The notes under the pieces: model-generated
What the model saw: only the letters and a program-made list of their open reading frames with translations
What the model was told of the DNA's origin: nothing
Database searches by the model: none
Shown here: piece by piece, positions 45,405 through 58,400 of the stretch
Layout of the letters: each line of letters opens with the position of its first letter
Position numbering within the stretch: the stretch's first letter is position 1
Source: Siphonodentalium dalli
Lineage: Eukaryota; Mollusca; Scaphopoda; Gadilida; Siphonodentaliidae
Direction of reading: 5' to 3'
Assembly: GCA_032622095.1 (NCBI GenBank)
Contig: CP136063.1
Coordinates: forward strand, 179,161,956-179,225,955
DNA length: 64,000 nt
Translations under genes and position numbers: made by a program

Positions 45405-47060
45405 AAGCCTGGACATAGTGTGTCTGACATTTGCAGAATGAAGTCCCCAGATTGTGAATTTAGTGTTGCTACCCCATACAGCAGGCTAGCACCACCAAAT
45501 ACACCCTCAATTACCTTATTCTGCTTAGGCCTCATTTTCTGGGACAATTTTTTTTTTAAACATGTTTTAAAATTTGAAAAACGTGACACCATTATAACAT
45601 CTGCAGAGTTATGAAACTTTACTCTTTAATGAAATTATGGAAACATTCCACCCTCCCCCACCCACCCCATCCCACATGGCCCAGACCCAACCCTGCCATC
45701 AACCAACATCCCTTCCAAGCCATATCACCTCTCAATTTAATACCTCTTCTCACCACAGAGGCATATATATCTGTAAAGGTACAGGTCATTAATTATATAA
45801 ACTGGCCAGATGACATGTATTATTCTAATCTAAACATATATGTAGCAATTTAACAACAAACTGGTGCTCCCATGGTTAGGTGATGACTGACATTCAATGG
45901 CTTTGATTTCTTCAAGTCTGGAAATAGTGTGTCTGACATTTACATAGTGAGGTCCCCAGATGGTGATTTTAGTGTTGCCACCCCATACAGCATGCTAGCA
46001 TCACCAAATACACCCGCCAGGGACCTAATTCTGCTTAGTCCTCATCTTCTGGGAAGTATCCTAAGTATCAAATTGACAGTTTGATTTAGTCACTTTTCCA
46101 CCTGTTCAGTTTCAATGTCCCCCTAATTTGCAGAAGATAAAATGCATAATCGAGGTGCTCAATGGGTGTGTATCACCAACTTCAACTGTAGGACTTCATT
46201 GATTTGGTCACTTTTTTCCACCTGTTCAGTTTCAATGTCCCCCTAATTTGCAGAAGATAAAATGCATAATTGAGGTGCCCAATGGGTGTGCATCACCAAC
46301 TTCAACTGTAGGACTTCAATCTGTTCCTTGGTTGTATTGGCCATTGAGGCCTAATCAGATTGAGGATGAATTTGGTGATGCTAGCCTGCCTTACAGAATA
46401 TTGTCATTAAATCCACATTTTTGGGACCTAATTCTGCAAATGTCAGACATACTAAATTCAGGTTTGGCCATTTCATATTATTTTTGTAATCACCACTTAT
46501 CCAGATGAAATCATACGACTAATATTCAAAGAAAAATGGGGGGGGGTATATATTGGGTTAAATTTGTCTTCTATCTGTCAGGCTTCCATCCGTCTGCCTG
46601 TTGAGATGTCTATCCATCCATCTATCAACAATTGATTTCTTCTCCATATTAAAGACGGAATGTGTTTATATAGTTCAGTGTGCATGTTCCCTAGGTGTCT
46701 CACAATCAGATTTGTTCAATTAAGTTCATCACATCAAATACATGTAGGTGCCAAGCCAGGGCCATAACTCTTTCCCTCCATAGTAAGTCTTAAAACAGTT
46801 TTTCTCAAGAACCATTAGGCCTATATAGCTTATATTTGGTATGGAGGGGGCTTGGGTGACTGGGGTTCAGATTTGTTCATGGGGTCATTTTTAGGAAATG
46901 AGGTCCCCAGAGGGTGAATTCGGTGATGTTAGTCCACCTTGCGGAATATTGTCATTAAATTCACCTGCAAAGGTCAGACACTAAATACAGACTCGGCTGT
47001 TCCAATATTAGTTTCTTAACCAGCACTTATCCAGGTGAAATCATACCCTGATTTTTCAAA
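45405..47060. mobile_element. cluster of worn CAAGCCTGCA-family MITE copies and an AGCTCACC-repeat fragment
   Basis: 45405-45540 (AAGCCTGGACATAGTGTGTC, TTGCAGAATGAAGTCCCC), 45913-46470 (both ends, with an internal near-exact duplication of TTTCAATGTCCCCCTAATTTGC at about 46108 and 46230) and 46895-47000 belong to the family at 34429. Between them, 46560-46890 is a fragment of the AGCTCACCTGAG repeat (GCCAGGGCCATAACTCTTTC). Confidence 0.65.
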
Positions 47061-47978
47061 GAAAATTGGGGGGTATATTGATATTACTAGATGAATGGAT
47101 CTCATAGATGAGGATTCACATTTGTTCTAATAGGGGCAGAGATAAGAGATTTAACTCTCCTCTATGCTGTTTGGTACTGGTATGATAATATTGATTTCTA
47201 GACAGCCTGGGTGGGGACAATGTTTGAGGCAATTGGGAGGTAGTGTAGAGGGGTGGAGATTTGACCCCCTATTTTGATCAAAAGTTAAAAATTTCATGCC
47301 CGATACTAAATTAGTTGTAGATTAGATGTTCACACCAAAAATAAGTTAGAACTGTTCTCGTAGTTTGGTTTGATTTTCTAACATGTATGTTTTAAAACCA
47401 CCAGTCCATATGTTTCTACTTCAGGTTAAACTGTTGGACCGAATTGGCCACAAATTTGAACTTTATGGGGGGTGTCAGGTTGGTAATTATGAAAGCTTGA
47501 AGTACTGGTACCAGTCGTAAAATTCAACCTAAGAGGAATGTACAAAGTGATTTTTGTGAACTTAGTACTGTGGTATGGTTGTCCTCTTTAAAAGGTAAGA
47601 GGTTGGAAATTTGTCAGTGATGTGCAATTAGAAATTTCAAGGTGAAGAGCCCTGCTCATTTGAGAACATCCAGCTATGTCCATGTTTAGAACTTAAGTGA
47701 TTCTGTCAAGTACTGACTCTTGTAGTCTTCAGAGTCCCTGTCTTCTCAGTCCTTACAGTCTGGTGAGCGACCCACAGTCATTGACTGTCTTGTCTTGTTG
47801 AACCATTGATCCGCTTACATCGACATCCACCTGGTCCGTGGTGTCATGCAGGTTTACGTGGATTCGCGTGATCATCCCTCCCCGACCGCATACGATAGCT
47901 ATGGTGTTTTATTGCCACTCGTAATTACAGAACTATAACATGTACAATTACCATGTATAGTCTTGAGCTATGTCTCAT

Positions 47979-48454
47979 TTAAAGGTACTCAATCCGATAA
48001 AACTCCTCTCAATTACTATTTCAATGGCTTCGGGGGTCAAAAATATCGAGGAAGTCACCCATCAAAGCTCAGATTTGTTAGATATCGATTTTAGAAATCT
48101 ATTATTTTTCATTATCGGGAATACTTTCTGGCCCAGAACAGTCAAAATTGCGTTATTATTACCACTTGATTTTAGAGTTATCCATCCTTGTCAGTTTGAA
48201 TAGTGTTTTGGTGTACACATCTCGAGCAGATTACGAAATTGTGCAATTATTAATACTCATCTCGAGAAAAGAACAAATTTCAAAAATCAATATCTAATAA
48301 CTCTGAGCTTTGTTTGATGGGTTCCTCGACTCGAATCAAATATTTTTTACCCCCAAAGCCAAAGAAATAGTAATATAGGACCCTCTGATCGGATTGTTGT
48401 TGCTGGAATCTGTTGAGATGGGGACCCTCTGATAGGATTGAGTACCTTTAAAGA
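47979..48454. mobile_element. TTAA element with AGGTACTCAATCCGAT inverted ends, uninterrupted copy
   Basis: TTTAAAGGTACTCAATCCGAT opens and ATAGGATTGAGTACCTTTAAA closes, with TTAA at both ends. The interior holds AAGCTCAGATTTGTTAGATA / TCGATTTT and GAACAAATTTCAAAAATCAA. It serves as the empty-site reference for the interrupted copy at 54201-55997. Confidence 0.85.
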
Positions 48455-48494
48455 TGTCCTGTCATATTTGACACCATTGAACAACAGGCCCATG

Positions 48495-48565
48495 GGGAAA
48501 ATTACTAAAATGTAAATATAGACTATACCAGTATAGTCTATAATTGTATTTTAGTAATTTTCCCC
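48495..48565. repeat. 71-bp hairpin
   Basis: GGGGAAAATTACTAAAATGT...TATAGACTATAC is mirrored by GTATAGTCTATA...ATTTTAGTAATTTTCCCC. It lies 725 bases upstream of the apolipophorin TATA box. Confidence 0.85.
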
Positions 48566-48599
48566 AGGGGTATGTGCATTGAACCACCATATATGTATA

Positions 48600-49290
48600 C
48601 GTGTTAAAGGCCCACTTAATTTTCGAAACCCCAGATCAGATATATAAAATATATGCCATAGTTTATACCATTTGAAAGAGTAAGCTTATGCCACGTTTAC
48701 AAAATTTGTCAACCTGGCAATGATCGCCTCTTATAATGAGCGTCCAAAAGCGGTCGATAACAAGGAGCGTTCTCAGTTATGACCTTATATACACTAGTTT
48801 TCAATGTAAAACTGATGGATTCCTTTGGGGAATTTTGCGATGTATGTGACATGCGAAAGATGGTAAATGCGAGTATTTTTTTTTTCATTTTCCTTTTGCC
48901 TATACAGGAAAGCTGAAAAATAACTTGTATGGGAATTGTTGACTAATTTGGTGTCGAATTGGACCGTGGACATGTGTGGCTCTCCATGCAAGGGAGGGTG
49001 GTTCTTACCCCCCCCCCCCATGTGCTATTTTTGCGGCAATGTGCCATGGCGGTACAAAACTACATTGGATCGTAATTTCGTTTTAGATATTGCACAACAG
49101 GCATGTAGACCTGGCGTAATCAAAGGTACATAGATATATGTGACATGTGTGGTATATTTTGAGGCTGGTCGGTGAAAGCGCGACGTCGGGTCAATGATCA
49201 AGTATATCGCAGTTTAAACAGAATTATCAGCACTGGCCAACATCGGCGTATAAAAGTTAGACTTTGACTCCTAACCGCTTTTTGTGCAAC
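48600..49290. other. upstream region of the apolipophorin-like gene
   Basis: A TTAAAGGCCCACTTAATTTT repeat start lies at 48604 and a C9-10 run near 49010. The last about 150 bases before the TATA box are unrepeated and are the likely proximal promoter. They include the palindrome GACGTC (about 49182) and GGTCAATGATCA (about 49190). Factor binding is not established. Confidence 0.4.
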
Positions 49291-49292
49291 GG

Positions 49293-49300
49293 TATAAATA
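49293..49300 (+). promoter_or_regulatory. TATA box of the apolipophorin-like gene
   Basis: TATAAATA lies 57-64 bases upstream of the ATG at 49357. It predicts transcription start near 49320-49325, where TCACTGGCAG gives an initiator-like context, and a 5' UTR of only about 35 bases. The spacing is normal for a strongly transcribed secreted-protein gene. Confidence 0.75.
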
Positions 49301-49356
49301 CCCCACAGCAGCCGGTCACTGGCAGTTGAAGACGCGACGATAAAACGATAAACAAG

Positions 49357-49408
49357 ATGGACACTACTATAGTGGTGTGCCTGCTACTTGTAGTGGGTTC
49401 TCTGGCAG
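49357..49408 (+). CDS. apolipophorin-like exon 1: signal peptide
   Basis: The exon encodes MDTTIVVCLLLVVGSLA with one base left over (phase 1), then a GTAAGT donor. The hydrophobic core with small residues at the end is a classical cleavable secretion signal. Intron 1 (49409-52725) is 3.3 kb and carries the GATATC array. Confidence 0.9.
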
Positions 49409-52400
49409 GTAAGTCACGTGACTATATTTTAGCAGCCTTTGTAAAAAAAAAAATCGAAACCCAATTTCCACATAAATTTAAATAATGTATGCTTTTATTT
49501 TATATTCTATCGCGTAATAGTTAGTGATTATACATGTAGCTATCCTATACCTTATTTTATATTTATTTTTTCATTTTAAATGAAAGAACATTCTACTCTG
49601 AACGGGCCCACCATCTGCATAACGCGATAACGAAGCATATAATACATTCGATGATAGTAACATTCATAATTGTTATTTTCCAACTTACACTTATACCCGG
49701 CATATCTGAAATATCAGATCAACAGATTGGAGAAAGTTCAGAGGAAAGCGACGAAGTTAGTTCCAAACACAAACAGACATTAGAGAGAAAGACTTGTTAA
49801 ACTTACTCAAATATGTGAGCTTAAATGTATAATGTACTCAGATGTTGTCGTTGGTTTCTATAGTCTCTGCTTCGTAGAATAAGGTAACTATAGATTTCCA
49901 TTATTTGAAAGTCTGTTGAGTACGAAGTAATGTTATACGGATGGCAGATTAGCCGGAATACGAAAATAGAACTATCGCGTCGTCGAGTATTTTTGTACAG
50001 TTTTCAAGCAAATGTATCAAATAAATGTTATATAATATGCATATATACTGCAGACCCATATACTCATTTAAGTTATGTTATAGTCACTAGTCAGTGAGTG
50101 GCTTTAGTTCGCGCCCCGTATATCAACATAATGATTGTTTTACAATTTACACGAATTAACACGATTATGTGTGCCACATTGTTGCCCAATCCACTTTAAT
50201 TTGATTATACGTATTTTACACGGAAATCCGTAATTTAATTTATCGAGCCATAAATTAAATTTATATTAAATTAGTAACTTTGATTTTAAGATAACCTGAA
50301 CGTTTACAGAATATATCTTCAACTCAAATTACTTATTTTTCTATATATGATCGATATTAGATCGTTGTTATTACCCGGAATGTATTTAAATTGTCGTATT
50401 ATAGTAACCCTTTAATATTCCGATATTTTCTGACTCATATGCTTATTCCACTTTTGAGATATTGCATCTGGTGCGGTGTTCATTCTTCATTGAAAAATAT
50501 CCGAACATCAACTTCTTTATGGATTTAGTTATAAACGAGTTAACTGGGTCGCTAAACCATAATGGATCCATCCAGCCCCGTTATTCTGCTAATTTCTGCA
50601 CATTCAGTGCTACGTGTCAAAGTTCTGGAGTAGCATTTCATATATGGAGCTTTTGAATATTCATGAATTTCATTATGTGACTTAATTTTGGCACTTTACT
50701 TGGAAGGTGTATGTATCTGATTTGGGGGCTCTGTATACTAATATTGCTATTGCATATATTGAGCTTTTGAATATTCATGAAACCATGAATATTCAAAATT
50801 CCACATATGTAATGATACTCAAGAACTTTGACCTGTAATGGGGGCTGGATGGGTCCAATATGGTAGCGACTGAGTGATCTCACTTATTCCGACAAAACAG
50901 ATGTATAGAATATAGCCCTGTAGCCTTCACAAAGAAAAGATGAAGCAGTAATATGACATATAGTAACATTGTTTGTAGCAACTGTACTATTGTATTTTTT
51001 TTTTAATTCTTTGACATTTAGTTTAATTGATTTAATAGGCTCATTCTGAAATAATTTTCTGACGTCTGACAAATAAATAAAGATCTGAGTATCTTTTTGG
51101 GGACCTTTGGTTAACTTCATTTTGTCACACCACTTGGGAGATGTATGTATATCTGGTTTGGGGCTCTCTATAATTTATATAGTTAATTTGTATTTATTTT
51201 GTATTATAATAGATCTTTGATGATTTCAATACATGGTCAATAAAATGACCGTGTACGATATTGATATAGGCTATTAGCTTGCGTTGTGGTCAGGCTTTAA
51301 TATATGGTGCTGAAAATGTGCAGAATGAGGTCACAAGAGGGCGATTTCAGTGACGCTACCCCGCACAGCGGTCTAGCATCACTAAATTCACCCTCCGAGG
51401 ACCTCATTTTGATTCGGCATCATCTCCTATGGAAAGTATCTGTATTATCAATTAATTTTTAGTTTCTCTCTCTCTCTCTATATACATATCCCCAAACTAG
51501 CAAACGGCAATATGCATAATCGAGGTGCTCATTACCCTACAATGGTGATGTAAAATGCGATACAAATATGTTTTGATTGTGATATCACTAATTCATTTTG
51601 TGATATAAATAAATAGAAATGGTATAGCTGGACTACTATTCCTTCAACAGTTTGGGATATCATTAAATCATTTCATGATATCCTAAAATCGAATTATTGA
51701 TATCACTATTGAAATGCTTACTTATTTTGTGATATCATATATTCGATTTTGTGATATCACAAAATGAATATATGATATCACTAATTCCATTTTGTGATAT
51801 CTTAAAATCATTTTATGATATCACTAATTCCCCAACATTTTATGATATCACAAAATCGAATTATTGGCATCAATAAATACTTACTATGTTATGATATCAA
51901 TAATTCGATTTTGTGATATCCAAAAATTAATTTATGATATCAGAATTGGAATTAGTGATATATTGAAATCAGTTTGTGATATCTTAAAATATTTAAAGAT
52001 ATCATATATACGATTTTGTGATATCATATATTCATTTAGTGATAACATAAAATGAATTATTGATTTCACTAAATATGTAAAAAATAGAACGGCGCCCCAT
52101 ACAAACGAATGGGAGAGCGCTCTTCAATTAATCCAAGACGTGAGTCCGTGAATTAGTGATATCATAAAATCGAATATGTCACATCTTAAATAACTAGTAA
52201 TTCGAATTTGTGATATCATAAAATGACTTTAAGATATCATAAAATAGAATATATGATAATATCATAAAATGACTTTAAGATATCATAAAATAGAATATAT
52301 AACCATTTAGTGATATCAATAATTTTATTTTGTGATATCATAAAGTAATTTTATGGTATCAATAAATATTTTATGATATCACCAAATACATTTAGTGATA

Positions 52401-55400
52401 TCAATAAATAGTATTTTCATCCGAATTATTGATATCACAAAATGAATAGGCCTATATGATATCACAAATTCGAATAAGTGATATCACAACATGAATATTG
52501 GACTCCATAATATTGAGTATGTGATATCACTAAATGCTTACAATTTTATATCATGTATTCGTTTTTGTGATATCATATACTCATTTTGTGATATCACAAA
52601 ATAAATTATTGATATAACAAAATAGGTAATAAATAGAAGAACGGCCCCCATACAGTCTTGCCTTTTCACTGAATGGAGACTGCATGGAGCTCTCAAATTC
52701 TCAATCGTCTCCTTTTCACTTTCAGGCCCAATAAATAAAGGCGAACACGAGGAAACTACATGTGCCAGACAATGCAAACGTAAGTAATCTACCATTATTA
52801 ATCTCGTTGACCAAAATTTTAATCACCAATTACTCAACGCCAGTGTATAAGTATATCACGAAGCACCGTTGATTGAAGTGTTGAGTAAACTATTTCCACT
52901 CAACGAGTTGAGTATAAAAAAATGTACTCACTGATGTGAAATCGCTCTGACTTGTGAAACAATTTTACCGATTGATTTTGCTCAACCGTTGAGTGAATAT
53001 TTAATCAACTTTAACTGGAAATATAGCTGATGTTGAGCAATAATCAGTTTTCCTATAGTTATAAAGAAAAGGAGTTGGCTACACATATCTGTTGGGAATA
53101 TTCTCGAAACAGAACTGGATGATATATCCAGGATCAGCGACCGAATCATAATTGTAAATATCGGAAATTAAATCCCGATATAGAATCCGATTTCATAATG
53201 GTCTGTTGGGAGATATGAAATTATTCTGTGATATAATAGGCTATATGCAAAATATAGTTTAGTCGTGGCCCGCGCACAAAATAGTTTTTGGAAGTGGCGA
53301 GTAATTTATTGGATGATTTATTTTTCGCCTTACTTGAACACACGCGCGTACATGCACGATAGTTCGCTGTGTCTGATTAACATGCGCGAGGTTTCGAGTC
53401 TATATTGATATTACATCATAATATTGGAAGGATTTTGTACTGATTTTGCCGTTCTTTAAATTGATTATTTAGCTGTATATTCTGTATTCTGAAGGTTTTG
53501 AATGTGAAGTATAGAAACTGACTGTTTTCGGTCATTGTCAATGTTCACACGTATATATACATCCACACAATTTAGTTTATCCGCATTTTAAAATTGTCAT
53601 GCAGCGGTAAAATCCCAACAGCTATAATGATCTATAATTGTTCAAGTTAGTTGGGTAGGCAACATCCAGATATGACCTATATAGTCCGTTTTTCATCATT
53701 TATAGAAAACACCAAATTTTTCTACAAACCGGGAACGAACTACGAATTTGAATACAATGTGAACACGAAGACGAATATTGAAGGCGCATCAGAAGATCAT
53801 GCCGAAATCGAACTGAAAGCGATTGCAAACATCCAAGTTATCTCAGCTTGTGACTTTGTGTTGACGGTAAGTAATTATGCTATCGCCGCATCGCTTTGCC
53901 ATTTGTGACATGTTCGGCATATATCGACCAATTCCCCAGAATGAAAATCAGAGAATTCACATTGCCACATGATTTTCGCGCCAAATTTGACGTTCGCTGT
54001 GGCAGTTGCAAGACAGAGTTCAGCCCCTTCGCTGTACGCTCTGTTTTGCAGTCTGCGATTGTATATTCATAAGATACGTGATTTAAATTGCAATGATTTG
54101 TTCTCTATTTTGATGTTTTAATTTGAATGATACGGGGAAATTCCATGTTGCAAGTTGTTATAAGGCTGTAAATTAAGCATGTAACGTTTGAAAACTTGAC
54201 TTAAAGGTACTCAATCCGATAAAACTCCTCTCAATTATTACTTGCGCCAGTCGATGCTGGACGCAAGTAATGTTTTCGGCTCGGATGTCTGTCCTTCCGT
54301 GAATATGTTACGTCATACCGGAAGTACATATTGTAAAAAAATGAACACGCGCTAATATGAAATGGTTGCATCAATTGTAATTTAAATCCACATATATACT
54401 TAATTTGCATTGTTATCTGGTTTTATTTTGGTAATAAATCGTTCATAAATGAAGAATATTGAAAAATTTCAAAAACTTCAAAAATTTCAAAAAACTTCAA
54501 AAATTTCTAAAAGTTCAAAATTTTCAAATTTTCAAATTTTCAAAAACTTCAAAAATTTCAAAAACTTCACAAATTTCAAAAAACAAATTTCAAAAACTTC
54601 ACAAATTTCAAAAACTTCACAAATTTCAAATTTTTATAGGCGCCAAATTACCATCCAAGACGTATACCCTTATAAACTGCGGGTCAGTCCTAGTAACGCG
54701 CACGTCAACGCGTTTGAAGTTTTTGAAGTTTTCAATGCGAATGTCACTTTAACATTATCCCACAGTGAGTGCCTAGTGTCACTTTAACATTCATCCATAG
54801 TGAGTGCCTTGTGTCACTTTAACAATCATCCCCCGTGAGAGCCTATTGTCCCTTTAATATTCAAATACTGAGTGCATTTTGTCCCTTTAATATTCAGGGC
54901 GGAAGCTGCCCATCGTTCGAGGTCATCACGTGATATACATGTAGATAATACATCGTTCACATGGAGACTTCGTTCAGCGAGCGCAGTGTGTCACTTTAAC
55001 ATTCAAGACTGAAGCTATCCCCATCAAGGTCCTCACGTAATATACATGTAGATAATACACCATGCATCGGAGTGGCCTAAATCTGATAGTTGGTTAACAG
55101 GTAAAAAACACTACCAATATGTCTCACCTTTAATTAGATCGGATAGAGTTATCGTTCCTAATATGCAGCCAACTGGGGTCCATATCATCATAACAGGGAT
55201 ATTATGTCCGTACACACAACTATTTCAGCGATGGATGAACAGAGATTTGATATCTAGATTTTTGTTATCGATCTCTAAAACGAGGGGCCAGCACCCGTGG
55301 TTCAAACTGTTGTTGGCAAGACACCACACAACATGCCAAATGTGTGATGGGCGCAAGTATAGGCAGCTCCAGTGAGTGCATTCTAGTTATTTCAATGGCT

Positions 55401-58400
55401 TCGGCCCGAAGTTCGGGGGACAAAAATATTTGATTCGAGTCGAGGAAGCCACCCATCAAAGCTCAGATTTTTTAGATATCGATTTTAGAAATCTATTATT
55501 TTTCATTATCGGGAATACTTTCTGTCCCAGAACACAGTCAAAATTGCGTTATTATTGCCACTTGATTTTAGAGTTATCCATCCTTGTCTGTTTGAACACA
55601 GTTACTGGACATAAAGTCCCAAAAATAAGGTTTTAATCGAGTTTAGAAATCGGTATCCTTACTTCGTTATAAGGATACCGATTTCTAAACTTGATTATTA
55701 AAACCTTATTTTTGGGACTTTATGTCCAGTAACTGTGGTTTGAATAGTGTTTTGGTGTACACATCTCGAGCAGATTACGAAATTGAAGGCAATTATTAGT
55801 ACTCATCTCGAGAAAATAACAAATTTCAAAAATCAATATCTAATAACTCTGAGCTTTGTTTGATGGGTTCCTCGACTCAAATCAAATATTTTTTACCCCA
55901 AAAGCCAAAGAAATAGTAATATAGGACCCTCTGATCGGATTGTTGTTGTTGGAATCTGTTGAGATGGGGACCCTCTGATCGGATTGAGTACCTTTAAGAA
56001 CAACTCGGATCAGGTGTCAACTTCTATTTATTATAGTATAATTTTATATGACATAAAACGCAAACACTGAAACTTTCAGTGGTTGTGTTTTATGGCATAT
56101 AAATTATAAAAATATAATATATGTAGACCTAAAGACTAACAGGCACGTGACGGCAGGGTGTCTACCCCCCTCCCCACTCTGTTTTTTTTTGGTGGGGGGG
56201 GGGGGGTTTGGGTGTAAAGGGGAAACTTGAGGAAAGGGGGAGGGGTGCAAATGGAACTCTGCAAACCTGGTTAAGTATGGGCCTATGGGATGCCGTTTTA
56301 ACATTTATTAAATAACTGTAAATTAATTTCGCTTACAATTAATTGCGCAATTCATTTAACATTATGTGGGCAACTCTGTAATTTTACTTAAGCGCAATTA
56401 TTGATCACCATAAACAAAACCCCCTTAATTCTTATAGAATAGTCGGTAGGATGACTATATCTGGCCAAACATTATTATGAACCTCATTTGATCATCGAGG
56501 GGTGAACACTTGAATTGCACTTAAGCACAATTGAATTGCGGCAGGATGACTATCCGACCAAACATGATTATGAACCTCATTTGATCTTCGAGGGGTGAAC
56601 ACTTGAATTTCACTTAAGCACAATTGAATTGTGGCAGGATGACTATCTGGCCAAACATGATTATGAACCTCATTTGATCTTCGAGGGGTGAGCACTTGAA
56701 TTACACTTAAGCACAATTGAATTGTGGCTAATTGTGCTTAATAAGCGATTCAGGATCTTTCATCTGATTCGATTCGATTCAAAATCAGCTGTCTTGATTC
56801 AAATTGTATTGAATAATTGGCACCAGATGCATTCTCATTACTCAACTGACCTGGTGCATTGCTTTTTTGCGAACATATATTATGTCAGATATAGCTGGGC
56901 TACCAACAAAAGACCAGAAATAATATTACCCTGTCATCGAACTAAGCTATACTATAGACCACCGAAGCATTGTAAGATTGATAACTTGAAAACTCTCTCA
57001 CTCGTCAAAAATCCAGTGTCAATAATAAATCACAACTTAATCAGACACATCTGTGACTTAAAGAGTGTAGCAAGAGAGAGCACTCTCTTTTTGTTAGCAG
57101 CAGATGGAAAATTGCAGAACAGCTTTGAGATTTACTGCAAATAGCGATCAATATAAACCATTTTATTATGCCTTTATAGACAAATAATATCTCTTTTATA
57201 CCCCATCTTCAGTTTAATCTGTATTTTATTCACAATATAGCTGTTGTAATTATGGCCTGGAAGAGTTAGAATAGACCGTCTTTAACAAATCCCGAACGTT
57301 TAAACTAGACGTATGGCTTTACTAGATGTATATTATAAATCAAGTCTTTTATTAAAAACAAATACGTGGTATATTATATTTCAAAATGTTCACCCATTAT
57401 ATTTCCAACATAATTTTGAATTGCTATTGGAGGAGTCATGTGCATTGACCAAATTTATATTTTATTCTTTGACAGTTGGATAATGTCCAGCTTCTGGAAT
57501 CAGATCCAAATCACCCAACACAGCTCGTTGATGCCGACACCAACAGGCTTTTCAAGCAAGAACTTGAGAAACACCAACTGAGGTTTGCTTTCCAAGATGG
57601 CGAAGTGGAAGTTTTGTGCAACAATGGAGAGGACCCTACCTGGGTGCTTAATATCAAAAGGGGTGTCCTATCGGCATTCCAGAACAAGATGCACGATTTC
57701 AAATCAAACGAGAAGACAAAGGAGGTAAAGTTTTAAATACTGTTTTGCAAATACATTCCAGCAGGATCCCTGACTATATTATCAAAAGCTTTTTCTCAGG
57801 ATAAAATATGACCATGAGCATCTCTTTTCTAAATAATATTCATTTAACATATAATATAGAGAGTAATCAATTGGTTCCGAAAATTACGTTAAATAATTAT
57901 TACACGAGAGGTGAGAGACGTTGGTATTAGAAACGAGTGCGCTAACGCGCACAAGTTTATTACCAAAACGTCTCTCGATTCGAGTGAATTATTGAATGTA
58001 ATTCTCGAAACTAATTGATTACTCTATTAAACTTCTGCATCAATTTGGTTCACCAAATATGATTTAAAACACACACAATTAATGCATAGAAGTCTCAATG
58101 TGGTGAAAGATCAACCATAGAAAATTCATTCTAGATCAGTAAGCGACGTAAGGTCAATGATGTCACGGGAAATGACATAATTCACTACTTGTAGTGACAT
58201 TACCTTTTTTAATTAACAGCGTTTTCAATGGAAATCACGCATAGGAGTGTAATAAATTTATATATTAATCATGACCTGTAGCACGTGTCGTTCTGGTTTG
58301 GGGTGGCACCGTTAACAAACATTTCTTAAATGAAATTGCCAGGGAATTTTGCTTCTGAAATTGTGTTCCTATAACCAGTCATTATAAGAGAACTAGTGAG

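Larger units (their letters stand above)
54238..55385. mobile_element. ACTTGCGCC-ended insertion inside the TTAA element
   Basis: The left end is TTACTTGCGCCAGTCGATGC with hairpin GCGCCAG/CTGGACGC. The right side has GATGGGCGCAAGTATAGG, giving an inverted ACTTGCGCC. The interior holds the TTCAAAAACTTC satellite and 42-base-scale repeats of GAGTGCCTAGTGTCACTTTA. No transposase. The exact ends are uncertain: the uninterrupted site reads CTCAATTACTATTTCAATGG at 48009. Confidence 0.65.
54201..55997. mobile_element. AGGTACTCAATCCGAT TTAA element, interrupted by two insertions
   Basis: TTAA lies at 54201-54204 and 55994-55997. The outer sequence matches 47979-48454 from AAAGGTACTCAATCCGATAA to CTCTGATCGGATTGAGTACC, except for a block of about 1.15 kb at 54238-55385 and a hairpin at 55597-55737. 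It lies in apolipophorin intron 3. Confidence 0.88.

Noticed and set aside
54449-54787. Two overlapping frames rich in Lys, Phe, Asn and Ser
   Set aside because: Pure translation of the TTCAAAAACTTC satellite.
56448-56735. Regularly spaced repeats considered as a CRISPR-like array
   Set aside because: Whole units of about 94 bp repeat with no unique spacers, and the context is a eukaryotic intron. Ordinary tandem duplication.
56722-57144. 140-codon open frame in apolipophorin intron 3
   Set aside because: Its beginning lies in the tandem repeat at 56448-56735. The rest resembles no family I know and has no splice partner. It could be a decayed transposon protein, but I cannot support that.
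57476-57480. TTG at the start of exon 4 taken as an alternative start codon
   Set aside because: It directly follows a TTTGACAG splice acceptor and the reading frame joins exon 3 in phase 0. It is an internal Leu codon.
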